Shown here piece after piece: positions 50,130 to 63,400 of a stretch of 64,000 nt of DNA. The first letter of the stretch is position 1. Each line of letters starts with the position of its first letter. The position numbers and the translations under genes were made by a program. The DNA is taken from contig CM024187.1 in NCBI GenBank assembly GCA_013433145.1, positions 4,542,826 to 4,606,825 on the forward strand, in the 5' to 3' direction. Source of the stretch: Ascaris suum (Eukaryota > Nematoda > Chromadorea > Rhabditida > Ascarididae). A model generated the notes under the pieces. It did no database searches. It was given only the letters and a program-made list of their open reading frames with translations, and was not told the origin of the DNA.

Positions 50130-53100
50130 GTAATTGCATCGGAGAACCTTCAAGGCCCTCTTCCCAACCATGACCGCAATAAGCAAGCAGGGATCGGGCT
50201 GATTTTCGCTGAGGCGGCTTTATTTCGCCCTCTTCACATGCTTCTTTATGCGTATGCCCGCACACATTTTAATCGTCAAACGATGTTGTGCCGATTTAAC
50301 GGCCGCAGTTCAGTGTTCACCTTTTCAAAGGCGTGACGCTGCATTTCAGTTTGTTACATGGTGTGAAGACCAGCTGCAATGCTGTCCTCGTCCCGCATTA
50401 AGGTTTTTTTCGTATTATCCTCGCTCTAAGTTCTGTTACCTTCAGTACTTTGCTCCCTTATTCACAAGAACTAATACAATCGACTATCTCTACTCCTGTT
50501 TGGTGCACACTCTTATAATTTCGTCCTGTTAATCAAGTGAGATGTTTCTTTCATTTCCTTCAATTGTGACTCCTCGTAACAAATCAAAAAGTACGATAAA
50601 GGTAATTACAAATATTCACTAAGTAAGCGACGTCGAATTGATACCATATGGTCAGTACATTCACTTCACTTCTTGGCTATTTGCTTCGTTCATGGTGCAT
50701 TAGGATTACACTAACACGTTATAATTTTATAATATGTCTATCTGCTCGGATTTTTCAATTTTTTGTTTGTGCTAGTACGATCACTTTCTCTCCAAATCAA
50801 TTGAAAAATAGGCCTCTGCATATGAACAGAGCAGTTATTCAATTGTTTTGCATTCGAATTTCTTTTACAACTATAGTGTTACGGTATTTGTTTATAGAAA
50901 TATGGCATTTTATTGTAACAGCGTTTAAAATATTCACACAAGATCCACGTTGTGAATCTTATGAGTTTATAACCACATATACTCAGAGGTGAACGCTGGA
51001 TTCTTTTCTTCAGCGAAGTTGAGCAACAACTCATCCGATCAGTGAAGTTTCTTGGTGCAGATAATGCTTTAATGCGTCTAACTTGAAGTGCTTTTTCATA
51101 TATACTTCTCTCCTAATTTCTTGTTGATGAGCGCATGTGACATCTTGTCAGTGGTGGCAATGAATATTTCGATCGAGGGCAACCAATTGTGCCAGGGACG
51201 TCATTCAAGCACGCTTTCGGCAGTCGCCATACAGCACCCTCGATAGAACGTCTGAAGCGAACAGTTGGCGTCTTTTACTTCATTTGTGGTCACTGCCGTT
51301 GCGCATGTACAGCCAATGTGCTAAATCTGCAGATTGCTAAATGCACTCTTGGGATATATTTAATGAAAAGTTTCAGAGGAATTTGATAAAGTGCTTCCAG
51401 TTATCTATCTCACTGTTCGATAAGCATGATTAGTTAAAGGCTTTCGAATGCGAAACAGGCAAATTTACGCCACACATCATTGGGTTCAATAAATGTGCAC
51501 TGAATGGACTAACAACTTTTGTGCGTCTGATTCACTACAAAGTCGTTTATTGCAATGAAGTGAAAGATTTTGAGATGCCGAAATTTGCGTTCATTCGCAT
51601 CAAAATTAATTGTGCTGCGTATCCTATAAAAAAGGAATTCACTTGAAATCAGCGACATTTATATTTTCCTTCAGCCACAGTTCTACTTATTTTTATACTA
51701 ACCAACAGTGGGGTCATTTTCGATGCTTCTTCACAATTACTTCCACATGATCTCTTCGTATTCATTGCGTCTACGAAGTAAACGTGCTTAGTTCGAGTTA
51801 TGATGCCATACCCTCTAGCTTCTCTTTCAATTCGACGAGCACAACTCATGCCAAATGAGCACATTGGATTCCGATTAGTTCGGCCGCTTCATTGTTCCTT
51901 CCTTACCTTGCTGTGCATTACAAGTCGCCCCTCCATCTCCACGGTTTTTGCGAATTGCACCCTCATCTTAGTGTACTTAGTGCAGTGCACATCCCATCAT
52001 TATATGAGTGTGTGGACATGTCTGTCCGTGTCTGTGTGTTTTTATATTCGTCTGCGTGTATGTGTAGATATGTTACGCTTGCGCCTGTTCCCGCTGTATA
52101 TTGCATCTCTACGTATGTTTTTGTGTGCGTATATCCATGTGTGTCTTTGTGCTCGTGTCTTTCTCTATCGTTTTGCGCTTGTGCCCCTCAACGAGGAAAA
52201 GCTCCCTGGAGCGCGCCTAATTTAATGTGAAATTTCCCACTGCAAGTAATTGCGCTCTACAACAACAAGTTAACGCTTATTTGAAGAATGAAAAAGCAGC
52301 ATCTATTAATTATTTAGCACTCGGCACACACAAGCTGCTCCACACATCGCACATACGCAGATTCACTCATTTTTCTGTTTGCCTATTCTCGTTCTTTTAC
52401 ACATATTCTTTCACTTCTGTGTCCAAACTACTATTAAGCATTCGACGCTTATGAGCTCAATCTCAATTTTAGACTCCATTCGCTACTTTTATACTCATAA
52501 ATATTTATTCAGTCATATTCATCGTTTAAATGAATGCCTAAAATGAGATAATATATCTGAAATGTACAGCGAATGAGGTTACTACTATGTGGACCATCGT
52601 AAGCAATTTCCACCGTAGCTGATTCATTATGTGTGCGATCGTTGCTGTTTTCCTCTATACGATCTAAGTACAAGTAACGTTTCAACATATTTTGCCAAAT
52701 TATCTTCCTAATGGTAAGTTGAAGTGAAGAATAGCGTGCGTGAAATTCAGTTTCAAACTTTGAGGTTAAACCATATCTGTATTTCAAATTGTAACTTACA
52801 TTATAATCAAAATCTTCGAGCAAACCAGCCAATTTCAAACTGTAACCTGAGTCTGAAAAATCGCTTTATGATCATCTACCTTACTGCTTCGACTAATCAC
52901 CAGCAACAACAGTCGCCTTCCGCTGATGATTTCGAGGAGCAGGAATGCATGTAATGCCGCTCTCCTTCCATGGTTTTGAGCGCACCTACTATCACTCATG
53001 TTCACCGGATTGTTTGAGATGTTGATCGCTTATGGCTATTCATCCGTTATTCAGACAGCAGTCCTCATATTTGCCAATTTTCTGTTGCCTTTTGATGGTG

Positions 53101-54350
53101 GTTTCCTTTATTCTGCACTGATGTGTTGTTTAAAAAGATCCTCATCAAACAGAACAAATAAATCAGGGGACGGGCGATTTCTTGTGGACGTCTCAGCGAA
53201 TGCTTCAATAACAATTACTTGCACTTGAAAAGGATAACAACCAAATCCGATTCAAATACCTTGATGAGAGCGAAGAAGCGTGTGCCTTCCGCGTGGAAGA
53301 TTTGTACTGTAGTCTATCCCGAACACGTCGAATACCTACGGTAGGTTCATGATTTAAGAAAGGAAAAGAGAAAAAAACAGCTACAGCAGAAGCCAAGCAC
53401 GTGATGACGACCATCTTACCTTTCGAAAAAGTTGAATGTGTTGTTCTCATTTCATCGTTTCGAGGCACCGAAATAAAATAAAGGCAGACAGTAATCATAA
53501 ACGGAGTATATTCTCTCTTACAGTCATTTAAATATCACCAAAGCAGTTTTAAATAAAAAACAGGGAATTAGTGAGGAAAAGTTAATAAAATGAAAAGACC
53601 GTGAATACATTTAGGTCCTGCGATTTCACTGTCCCATTTCTTGCTCATTCTTTCCTCTTCATCGATTTTAATGTCAAAAGCTTTGCACTGAAGAACTGAA
53701 TGTTAGCAGTCGAAGTTGCATGATTTAAACCAGAGCTATTCACATTTTTGAAGTTCTGTAATGGAGGAGCTGCAAATTTGCGGGTCCTAAACGTCCGGGA
53801 TTCTTGGACCTTGGCGTTCCCCGTAAGGTCGGCCATCTCCAATCTCCGGAGAATCGTGAATTTCAGAGATCCGCTAATCGCATCTCCGCATTTTGCAGCA
53901 ACAAATGAAAATGTGTGCTGTTAAATAAGATGTCGGCTTACTGATTGCCTCAACAAACGGAGGTGACGAGAAGTCGGAATGATTACCACTTACTCTCGGT
54001 TCTAAAGTGTATACGACCCGAATCCGGCGACCCGAAGTCAAACCTGGTAACTCATTACATATAAAAGCTACGATGGAATTTTAGACCTTTACCTGAAAAT
54101 TGTAATATGGATGACAGCATCGACGAGGTGGGAAGAAAGGAGGACACTGGGGGGAGAAGTGGAACTTGGGATGAGGCCGATCGCTTGATATGGTCCAACT
54201 TCCGCTGCATATGATCACTGGTGATGGTCTCTGTGCTGGAAATGTCTCTAAGCGCTAAGTGTGTGTGAAAAGCGGTTTGCCCACGCATAATATATGAATA
54301 GAGAGGCGGTGTTTAAGTGGGCACCGAATTGATTGTAAGTCTCGTTGCAG
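50130..54350. other. Upstream of the K2P channel; no gene proven
   Basis: Contains a GT-rich stretch at about 52000-52180 and one coding-like frame at 52868-52954 described separately. Other frames overlap each other on the same strand or lack domains. It may be 5' flank or first-intron sequence of the channel gene. Confidence 0.4.
52868..52954 (+). CDS. Short coding-like frame upstream of the K2P gene
   Basis: ATG followed by about 28 codons, including HQQQQSPSADDFEEQE, then a GTAATG that could be a weak donor or simply the stop TAA. Gln/acidic bias is like disordered N-termini of signalling proteins, so it may be an alternative first exon of the channel. It cannot be joined in phase to the next known exon without an unseen exon. 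Confidence 0.2.
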   Translation: MIIYLTASTNHQQQQSPSADDFEEQECM

Positions 54351-54420
54351 GCCCAACCAGCCATGCCGTGTGCGCAGCCGCGATGTGTGTTAGCTGCCAG
54401 CGGACATACTAACTTTGCGT
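54351..54420 (+). CDS. Likely first or second exon of the K2P channel
   Basis: Preceded by CGTTGCAG and followed by GTTAGT. Open in phase 0, containing MPCAQPRCVLAASGHTNF, and ending in phase 1, which is exactly what the next exon at 54910 (reading NPERKQKQRHRRGKR) needs. The in-frame ATG at 54363 could be the start, or the exon could continue one further upstream. Support is phase and composition only. Confidence 0.45.
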
Positions 54421-57400
54421 GTTAGTCCTCATCCAAAATGCCGCTTCATCCCTTACGCATCGATCTCACGCTAACGCACCCTTCTCAACACCACCTCCCG
54501 ACATGTCTACGGAGCGTGGCGTTCTTAAGAGCTGCTTGTTTGCCTTACACTGAATTCAGAAAGCAAAGCAGCATGCTCATGCTTTCCTGCTGAGTGATGC
54601 TGTTTTCTGGATGCCACCCATACTTCCCGAGCAATGTCCTCAGGTGTTATTTCTAATGACCTTCTCATTGTTGCACAATACATTAAAGAGCGATTACGAA
54701 TGTTTTACCTCATCGCTCTGTGACACATTATCGTTGTGTGAGCATTTGTCTCGAGGGTTGAGGTCAACAAGTTGGCTGAGATACTTTCCGCAGTGAGACT
54801 GTAGAGGGCGATTGATGGTGTAGTGACGTTGATACTTAAGCATATGCGCCTATGATTTGTTCGGATTGCCATACAAAGGTGTAGCTGTTCATCCGTCACA
54901 CCGTTTCAGCTAATCCAGAACGGAAGCAGAAGCAAAGGCATAGGAGAGGCAAAAGGGCCGCTCTCCACGCGGCTGCACCAAACGATGATCAGAAGGGCGA
55001 TTGCAAAGCTGAGGAAATGCACCAGTTGGTCTCTTATGCGTGTAAGCGTCTTAATCACTGATCTCTCATTGGCTGACTGTGGAGCTTGAGTGCGGCCGAC
55101 ATTGATGGACGAGCAATTCAAAGAGATTGAAGGACTCCTTGAAGATGCGCAACCCGTTGAACCACGTTCCTTCAAAAAAGTTAGTTGATACTTGGGTACT
55201 TTCTTCCTCCCTTCCATCCTACTGGCCGCCTTCATGCAGTAAGGCTGCAGAGTAGAAAAGAGGGACAGAAGGAGGGAAAGATTAGAAGGATACTGATTTA
55301 TATCGTATTTTGTTTGACGACACCGTTCATTTTGATGTGTGATAATGTTATAGTTGTAATTAGCAGGTGCTGCGTAGGCTTCTTCTTAAGGGCCTCAACA
55401 CTTCACGACGCAAAAGAAAGGCGATTATCCGTAAAGGCTAAAGGAAGCATATCCTTTGATTATCCGTAAAAAGAAATTCCATTCCATAATTGGTGCAACG
55501 CATCGAGGAGCAAAAATTATGCACTGAATACTGTGTGCATTTGTAATTTTGAAAGTTCATGATTTTTTGAGGCGGAATCTCTAAATACGGCTGCGAAAAC
55601 TTTTGGATGTAACGTCGAAAAGATTTATTTTCATTTTGTTGGAAGAATTTTTTCGGCATGATCACTTCAGTTTAGTTGATAAGAACGAGCAGATATTTCC
55701 ACTTGTCTTTAGTGTTCTTCGCGCTTTCTTTGTACTTACTGTACTTCTTTTATGTTGCCAAAGTTGTTTTTGTATATATTTTAATGAATGATGGCAATGC
55801 CTAACAATTGTTGCCTATTTGCGAGAACTTTAATGAGTGGTAATGATTTAGTCGACTGTCTCATCATGAACCCTTACATATGTCAGGCACTGACTTCAGG
55901 CTTGAGCATCTAATCATTTGCTGTCACTGATCATGAAACAGGACCATTGGTAGCGGGGTAAATGATACTATTCATTTATTACAGTGGGCACCCGTTTGCT
56001 TCATCTTCAGAGGATTAGTTTCTTATAGCAGGATTGTTGCAGTACGCAAAGCTCATCCTCCCACATGTGGCACTTGTTGCCGTTGTTTGCTTATACGCGG
56101 TTGTTGGTGCGTGGATCTTCTACAGCCTCGAGTCGCCCCATGAAGACCGCGTGAGTGCGATTAATATTGTTATCGTTGATTAAAATGAATAGGTGATTGA
56201 TTTGAATAGTCATCGAATCTGAGGGAAATGGACAGTATATGATACTTTTTATTCAACCTATCTGCCGAGATGAACGTTTGTTATGTGCACTTATAGATTT
56301 GAAAAAGAATAACGTCGAATTCTGCTTTCTTTAGCCAGCCATCGTTTCAGATCTCTTTCACTTTAACCCTGCCAATTCAGAATGGCCAAGTGGTGGCGCT
56401 TCTATCGCCTCTTTTAGTTTCCATGCATCTAATTCACTCACTGCATATGAAAATTTCCCAATGTTTAGTTTTAAAAGAAAATGAAGTTTAAATAAAACAC
56501 TGCAACCAGGTAGGTTTCTCTCCATCGGTGTGTTGTATAATAATAGTGGTGATGATAAAGATCAGCACAATATTGGTATGATAACTGATCTTTCGCCAGC
56601 AACATCAATGTTCGTGTTTGCAGGTTACAATAGGAAGTTATAGCGCTATTCTCTCTTGTCTCTTTGCCAATCTGAATTATTAAGTAGCGAAAAGATTGCG
56701 AACCACTGAAACACTTTGATACGAAATTTTAGAGCATTTGAATAACTAAACTTTTCTCTTCATCTCTTCATTAAATCAGAATATATATTGACCAATGTTA
56801 TATCTGAGCGAATAACCGGCGTATTTTGAGAACTATAAACTTTTGCAGCTGACAAATACTTCCTTAAGTGGAAATCTTTTTCGAACATATTTCAAAGGAC
56901 ATCCTTTTCGGATGGCGGCAAGAGCATAGCAGAATATTACCATTTGCAGACATCAGAAACAACTGTGAGCGGGTAAACAATATTCTGTGATTGTACTAAT
57001 GAAAACATGACTTTTCTACTTGCTATTGATGCATGGCTGGCTCACTGGAGCTCCTTCTCAATGACAGGAATAAAATATGAATCAACACTTTTTAGTTGAA
57101 AAGGAATGGCGTGCTAAGGATAAACGACCTGCGCAAAGAGCTAGTAAGTTCGATGTGGGAGAAGGGCCGAAGAGGAGTGATGGGTGTTTCGATGGAGCAG
57201 TGGATGACGAACACCGATCGTCGTTTGCAGAAGTTCAATGAAAACTTATACAAAGCCTTCAAAGAAGAGTATGTTAGGTGAGCGTGGGCGATTTTAATGA
57301 AAATTCAAGTTTTCGCCTTCTTCAGTGTGCCTAATATACAACAATATAAATAAAATACGCAGGTGTTGTTGCCGAGCTGCTGCTCAAACAGTTCAACCTT

Positions 57401-60400
57401 TCTTTAAAGCATTATGCGTCGAACTAAGATATTTGTTTGCTACATAGAGCTACTCTTAGTGCAGTTAAATCAGTGAGAAATCGATGAATGTTTTGATTGC
57501 GGTGACTGTTTGTTTTCGCTAACACAGCTTCCTGATTGCATTGCGCTTTCATTGCGCTTTGTGGATTTGCGTTGTTTTCATCAATTTTATTAGCATTTCG
57601 CACTTTTCCCGTAGTCAAAACTTCTCTTTCCGCATTACGTTCAGTCTCTTTCATTTAGCAGTCATTTTTTTCATTTCGTAGAAATTGAGCGAAATTTTTG
57701 AACCATTCAGAGTGGTTTCATAATTAGTATGTTCAAGCTTCGAACGTTCCAGATACCCCGATGTTAGAATACCAAAAAGCTCGACGGAGTCGTATGAGAG
57801 CAGTGAAGAAATACGGAGGCTTAAGAGGCACAGGTTTGCGCCTTCTTACTGACCAATCATTCGTACTGAATTCGTTTGTCATGAAAGCAAAAATGAAATA
57901 AAAGTTTTGAGGGACTTAAATTTTGACAACATTTTAATAATTAATCAAGATTTATTGAAAATTTCGGTCACTGCGTGCATAAGGCCACGTGAAAATTTAC
58001 CAATCGTTGTTTTAATGAGAATTGAGGTCACTGTTTTGTCATGATAAATTCTCTACAAATATCAAGCGTCATAGCCTCTAATTGTTGGATTTTTCTAGGA
58101 AATCGAAGGCGCGATCGGAGAAAGGCGAAAAGTTGTGGACTGCTAGCAGTGCGCTTTTCTTTGCAGCAACTACAATGGCAACTATCGGCTAGTTCCCATT
58201 TTTAAAAAATGTGATAACCGTCAAAAGTCTATTTTTTCTCAATTAATGTTGTCCTTTGTAATTAGCCCTCTTAAATGCTTAGCTGGCTGCTGTAGCTATG
58301 CGGCTTGGCGATTTTTTATGTCTTAATTATATGGGAAGCTAGCTTTAGACGTGTTAAAGCATCAAAAGTGGCTGTGCCCATGAGAGCCATTTGAGGTTAT
58401 ATATTGCTGATGGACTAAAAAAAGAAAAAGGATAATAAGAGATTAATGAATTGTGCTCCGTCGGTTGGAATTGATGTCAGACTTGTTGAAATGAAAAGCT
58501 CGTAAAGAGAGGAAAAGAAACCAGGCATATTCGGAAACGTAAAAACAACGTGAAATGCCGTTAGCAACTGAAACAAAGTTGAGCATAATAAACGCATAAA
58601 AACGTTTCAGCACTTAAGCACTGACGTTTTTATGCTCATTATGAGTGACCTCATCAGAGCGACCTCATGATCATTACATAGGCATCATATGTCATCAAGC
58701 ATTCTAACAGATATTGCAGTTTTGATACGATAGAAGCCATCGTAGTGAGGTATCCCTTTCATCAAACGCCGCAAAGAGTAGCATCGCACCTACCCTACCT
58801 TTCTTCCCCTTCCTCTAACTTTCGTTCTTTGGAGACAGAATACATGGACCATACAAAAGCCGTTGTTAGGGAGGAAAATGTTAAGTGATGCCTCATTGAG
58901 ATTTCAATGAAGCGCTACTGACAGCAGTCTACGTTGTACAAATGAAATGCGAAACTGTTCAATAGCAAAAGAGCAAGACAGCAGTTGGTTGAAATAAACA
59001 GTTCGTTATGAAAGGGCTGCATAGAGTCCATGTAACGGTTGCACATCAATAATTTCTCGATGTGGAAATGCTGACATCTATGAATTGTTATGATTCTGTT
59101 TAGGATACGGAAATATAGTACCCGTCACCCCTTATGGTCGTATTGCTTGTGTTGTATTCGCATTATTTGGCGCTCCTTTGGCAATTATAACGATCGGTGA
59201 TCTTGGGAAGTTCCTCTCCGAGTGCACAATATGGTTGTATAAGAAGATGAAAAAAGCTCGCAATATTCTCTCCTATCGTTTCCGCAAATGGAGGCTATGG
59301 AGAAGTAATTTTTTCATTTCTATCGTTGCCGTTTTCTTTTTAAGAGTGGTTCCACAAAAACTTCGTAAACACCGTGGACAATATTGATGAGCAATTTTAT
59401 TGATAGGCGGCGTCGTGACTGAAATTGAAGAAGATATGCCTTCTGAATCGGAACAGTCAACGCTGGATTGGGACGACCTCGTTATGGATAAAACTGAAGT
59501 GCCTGTTCTGCTCGTTTTCGCTATACTTCTTGTGAGTTCATAACTTTATATAGTTATTATCTATTATTCTCAATTTTCTTCGCAGACCACTCACTGAAAA
59601 GATGCGCAATTTAAAACTCAGTAAAGCATTTGTATACGGTAACTTGAAGATATCATAGGCATTGAATAAACTTCCAACTGCTAGGCTGCTTTAAAAGTTG
59701 ACGGAACGGCGTCATAGTTTGTCTTACGAGGATAGTTCTGATCCATATTTAATGATAATAAGTTGCTCTTTTCTCATGTAACGACGAAAGAAGAATGCGA
59801 AATTGCGCGCTGCTAATATGATCGTTTGAGACCCCAGATGACCCATATGTTCTTTTCGAAGTAGTTTTTATCGACCTCTCGATTCCGATAGGCTATTTCA
59901 AAGGATGACTTTCACAAAAAGCAAATTTGGTACATAATTGCGCTCCGTCGTGCATTGTTTGTGAGAGACAGTGCCGATCTTTTGCAGTTGTATATTGCCT
60001 TTGGAGGCGTCCTTTTTGCCGTCCTTGAATCGTGGACATATATGGACGCCTTTTACTACTGTAAGTATTTTGCTACGTTTTTAGTTTTCCCGGTTTATTT
60101 ACTTGTTGAAGTGTGTTTTTTCTATTTTGAATGATGAAAATGCCCACCCATGTTTCATAGTCAGTTTTCTTGGCAACATTAGTTCATTCATCACTTCTTG
60201 CATGTCCCTCTCGTAGGTATGGATTCAGTTAGTTTCCGTTTTTTTTTTTTTGATGAAAATTATCATTTTTTTAAAGCGATACATGGTTCGATTTCATTAT
60301 AACAGGAAAGTCATTGAAAGCAACAAAAAAATATAATCTTCAGATGAAACTTTGAAGCATGGGGATATTTGAAAAGTTTACTGATTTTTGCAGTTTGTTT

Positions 60401-63400
60401 CTAACTAAACGGTGGTTGATTTTGATGCTGCATTTGTGGCTGCTATAGATTGACAGCTAGGAGTGCAGCTTTTTTTTGTGAGCAATTGACCCGTATAAAT
60501 ATTTATTAACGTCTTTATCGTCATAAATATTTGTTGAAGGAAATTCTCTTTGCAAAAATTTTATATAATATGAAATCAATTTATGAGTATTTTTTGTTTG
60601 TGGTGCACGGATGAAAACTGAAACACATTCACTACTTAATTCATAACCCCATATATCGGGAGATCGTTTAACAACTAAACGATATGCATAAAAAGGCAAA
60701 TTTAACAGCATCACAACTAAACCGTGCATTCAATTTCTAGTCTATGTTAGGTGCGAGAAGCAGTTCAAAAAGAGTGTCATTTATATGCTGTGATAAAGTT
60801 TGCACTGGATTTATAATCTCTACAGGTTTCGTTTCGTTAACGACGATTGGTTTCGGTGATCTCGTGCCTGAGAGACATGAGTAAGTGCCTTTTGAATTAT
60901 TGTCTTTACAAATGTTACTAAACTGTTCGGAAAAGAGCGGTTCTCGTAAAAGTCGCATAAAAACTCACTAATATCTTCTTGTATGGGGTAGAGAATCATT
61001 ACTGCACCTGTTCTTTATAAAATGCTAATATACCTTTTCATACATAGACTCTGAAAGAGACACCTGTTTCCTCATTTGGTAAAATGCATTTCATAGTCTC
61101 GAAAACTACAGAAATCCTCAGGAAGAGCTCAAAAACAGTCGCATTGAACGCCGCAGCTGTTGTTAGAGATCAGTTATACTTCAAAGCAAACGGACCACAC
61201 ATTTAGGAGTTTGCCGTTTCGCTTTCAGCAGAATGCTGGTAGTCATTCCAGCTATGGTATTCTTTCATGGATACTTAATTTCCGTCAAAAAAATTTCATT
61301 TATCAAGTCCAACTCAGAAATTGCTGAAATTTGAATAAATAAAGTTGGGTACCTGAGGTTTCCAGCATGTTATTTCCTCGTGAATGCGTATAAAACAAGC
61401 GTCTATGTGTGACTAAGCCACTTCACGTAACAAAGCAACTGCACCAAACAGAGCGTTTTATGCATTAATAAAAGGGTGTCTATGGCAAAAAAAAGACTTC
61501 AACGAATTGGAGTGTAATTAAAAAATTGCAGGTACATTATACTCATGCTGATATACCTTGGAGTCGGTCTCGCCGTGACAACAATGTGCATCGACTTAGT
61601 GGGTATTCAGTATATACAGAAAATTCACTACTTTGGTCGCAAATTCCGCGGGACGGATCTTCTTCATTTGCTCAAACGAAAGCGTATGATCGAGCGCCGT
61701 TTGGCTATGGGCCAAGGCGACGAAATACTTCAATTATACCTGCAGCAATTGCAGGATGAAAGGTAAACTTCCCAGAGAGAAGCTTTAGAAGGAAGTTCTT
61801 CCCAAATTTTCTATTCAAATTTATAGTACACCAGCGAACATTTTTCTACACTTTGATTGATTCTGTTAGGCTGTATCGCACTCTTCTAATTTGATTCAAA
61901 CTGACATATAAGAGAACTAACAGATAACCGAGATCGCTCACGGAACCCAATAAATGTTCGATATTTCTGCATAACTTTTTTTATGAGATTTCACTTGGAA
62001 CACTGTTGTGTTCCAAGTGTTCCTTCATCCGTTTTTTTAAGCGAAATATTTTTGAATATTCTTTGTACGCACAAATTTTATAAGATACCTGCCTTGAAAT
62101 ACGTCCAACTTTTGTTTTATTCCCCTAGAATTTGACGTGTGATTAACGGATGTACTGTTTTTAAGATCGGGGCCACCAATTCACATAGCACAACCTCAGT
62201 GGAACCACAAAGAGGAGCAAATTGTTGTTCCATTTGATGCCAACGATAATGACCTAGCGTAAGTTCCTTCTAAGTACAACATATTTTGTGTCCTAAAATG
62301 TAGCCTCACAGAGCGATGTGTAACAGAATGAAGGTAACACGAGAGAATTTGAAAGAAATTTATGATTAGTGAGTTGTTAGCACATTATTTATTCATCCTG
62401 CTATATTATCGTGAAGACATTTCTAGTAAAATGCGAATCACGCGAAGAGATATAGTAAGCAGTTGGTAACGTACTGCTTCGTATGACAGGTGAACGTATT
62501 ATGTTGTATATGTCTTCATCCCGACGATTAACGTGAAACTAGATATGAGGATTGGAAGAGGCGACATGTTTGACATTGAATAATGACTCTAATATGTAAA
62601 CTTTTATACCGAATATAGCGAAAATGTGATTTTTTGACATCTTTCTTTATTGAGTCGGTAATATCGAGTCGAGAACACTTTTGTTGAGAGGGTGCACAGA
62701 ACGATGCCTGAATTTTGCGTAATTTTACATGCAATGCAAAAGTGTTCCAATGCAGATGGCAAGCCGATGAAACAGTTGTCGATAGTGCATATCCGTTCGA
62801 TCTATGTCAAGCAGAAAAATTGCCTACTCCAACTGTGCTTTCAGTGAAGAGGTAGCATATTTCTCTCTTTCTCCCGCAATAATTTGCTCTATATACTAGC
62901 CTAGCAATATAAATTACGAACTGCAATGAGATGGTAATATGCTCAACAATGGGTTATGTGAATACCAGAAAACCTATGAAAAAAAATGCAGTCTCTTGAA
63001 GGACGTTTGTTTGCCTGGCGATGTGCTGTTGGTTAATACTGATAACTCTGTATCAGCCAACATTTAATGATAAAATTCGAGCAAACAGTTTTCATCTGTG
63101 CCTTTTTCAAGTAGTGATTCAACAGTGGATAGTACTATATCACTAATGTCCTTATCGCAAAAGCCTGACATCGTGGCAACGAATATTCCTTGTGTCTCTA
63201 GGTAAGATGGCGGTCAAGCAGCTTCAGTGCCGAAGAACGATCTTTTGAGATCACCATTAAGTGAGAAACATCAAGAAGCATTCATGAATGTACTTCCTCG
63301 AACTTAGGGTGTGTATAGCTCATTCTTTCTGAGGAAAAATAAGCAACTTTTGTGGTTCTTTGATTAACTCCCACCGTAGGACTGATTGCCAAACGTAGTA

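Noticed and set aside
51800..52230. Two long overlapping plus-strand frames
   Set aside because: They arise from a GT/C-rich low-complexity stretch that is open in two frames at once. Composition (Cys, Val, Phe) is repetitive and no domain is visible.
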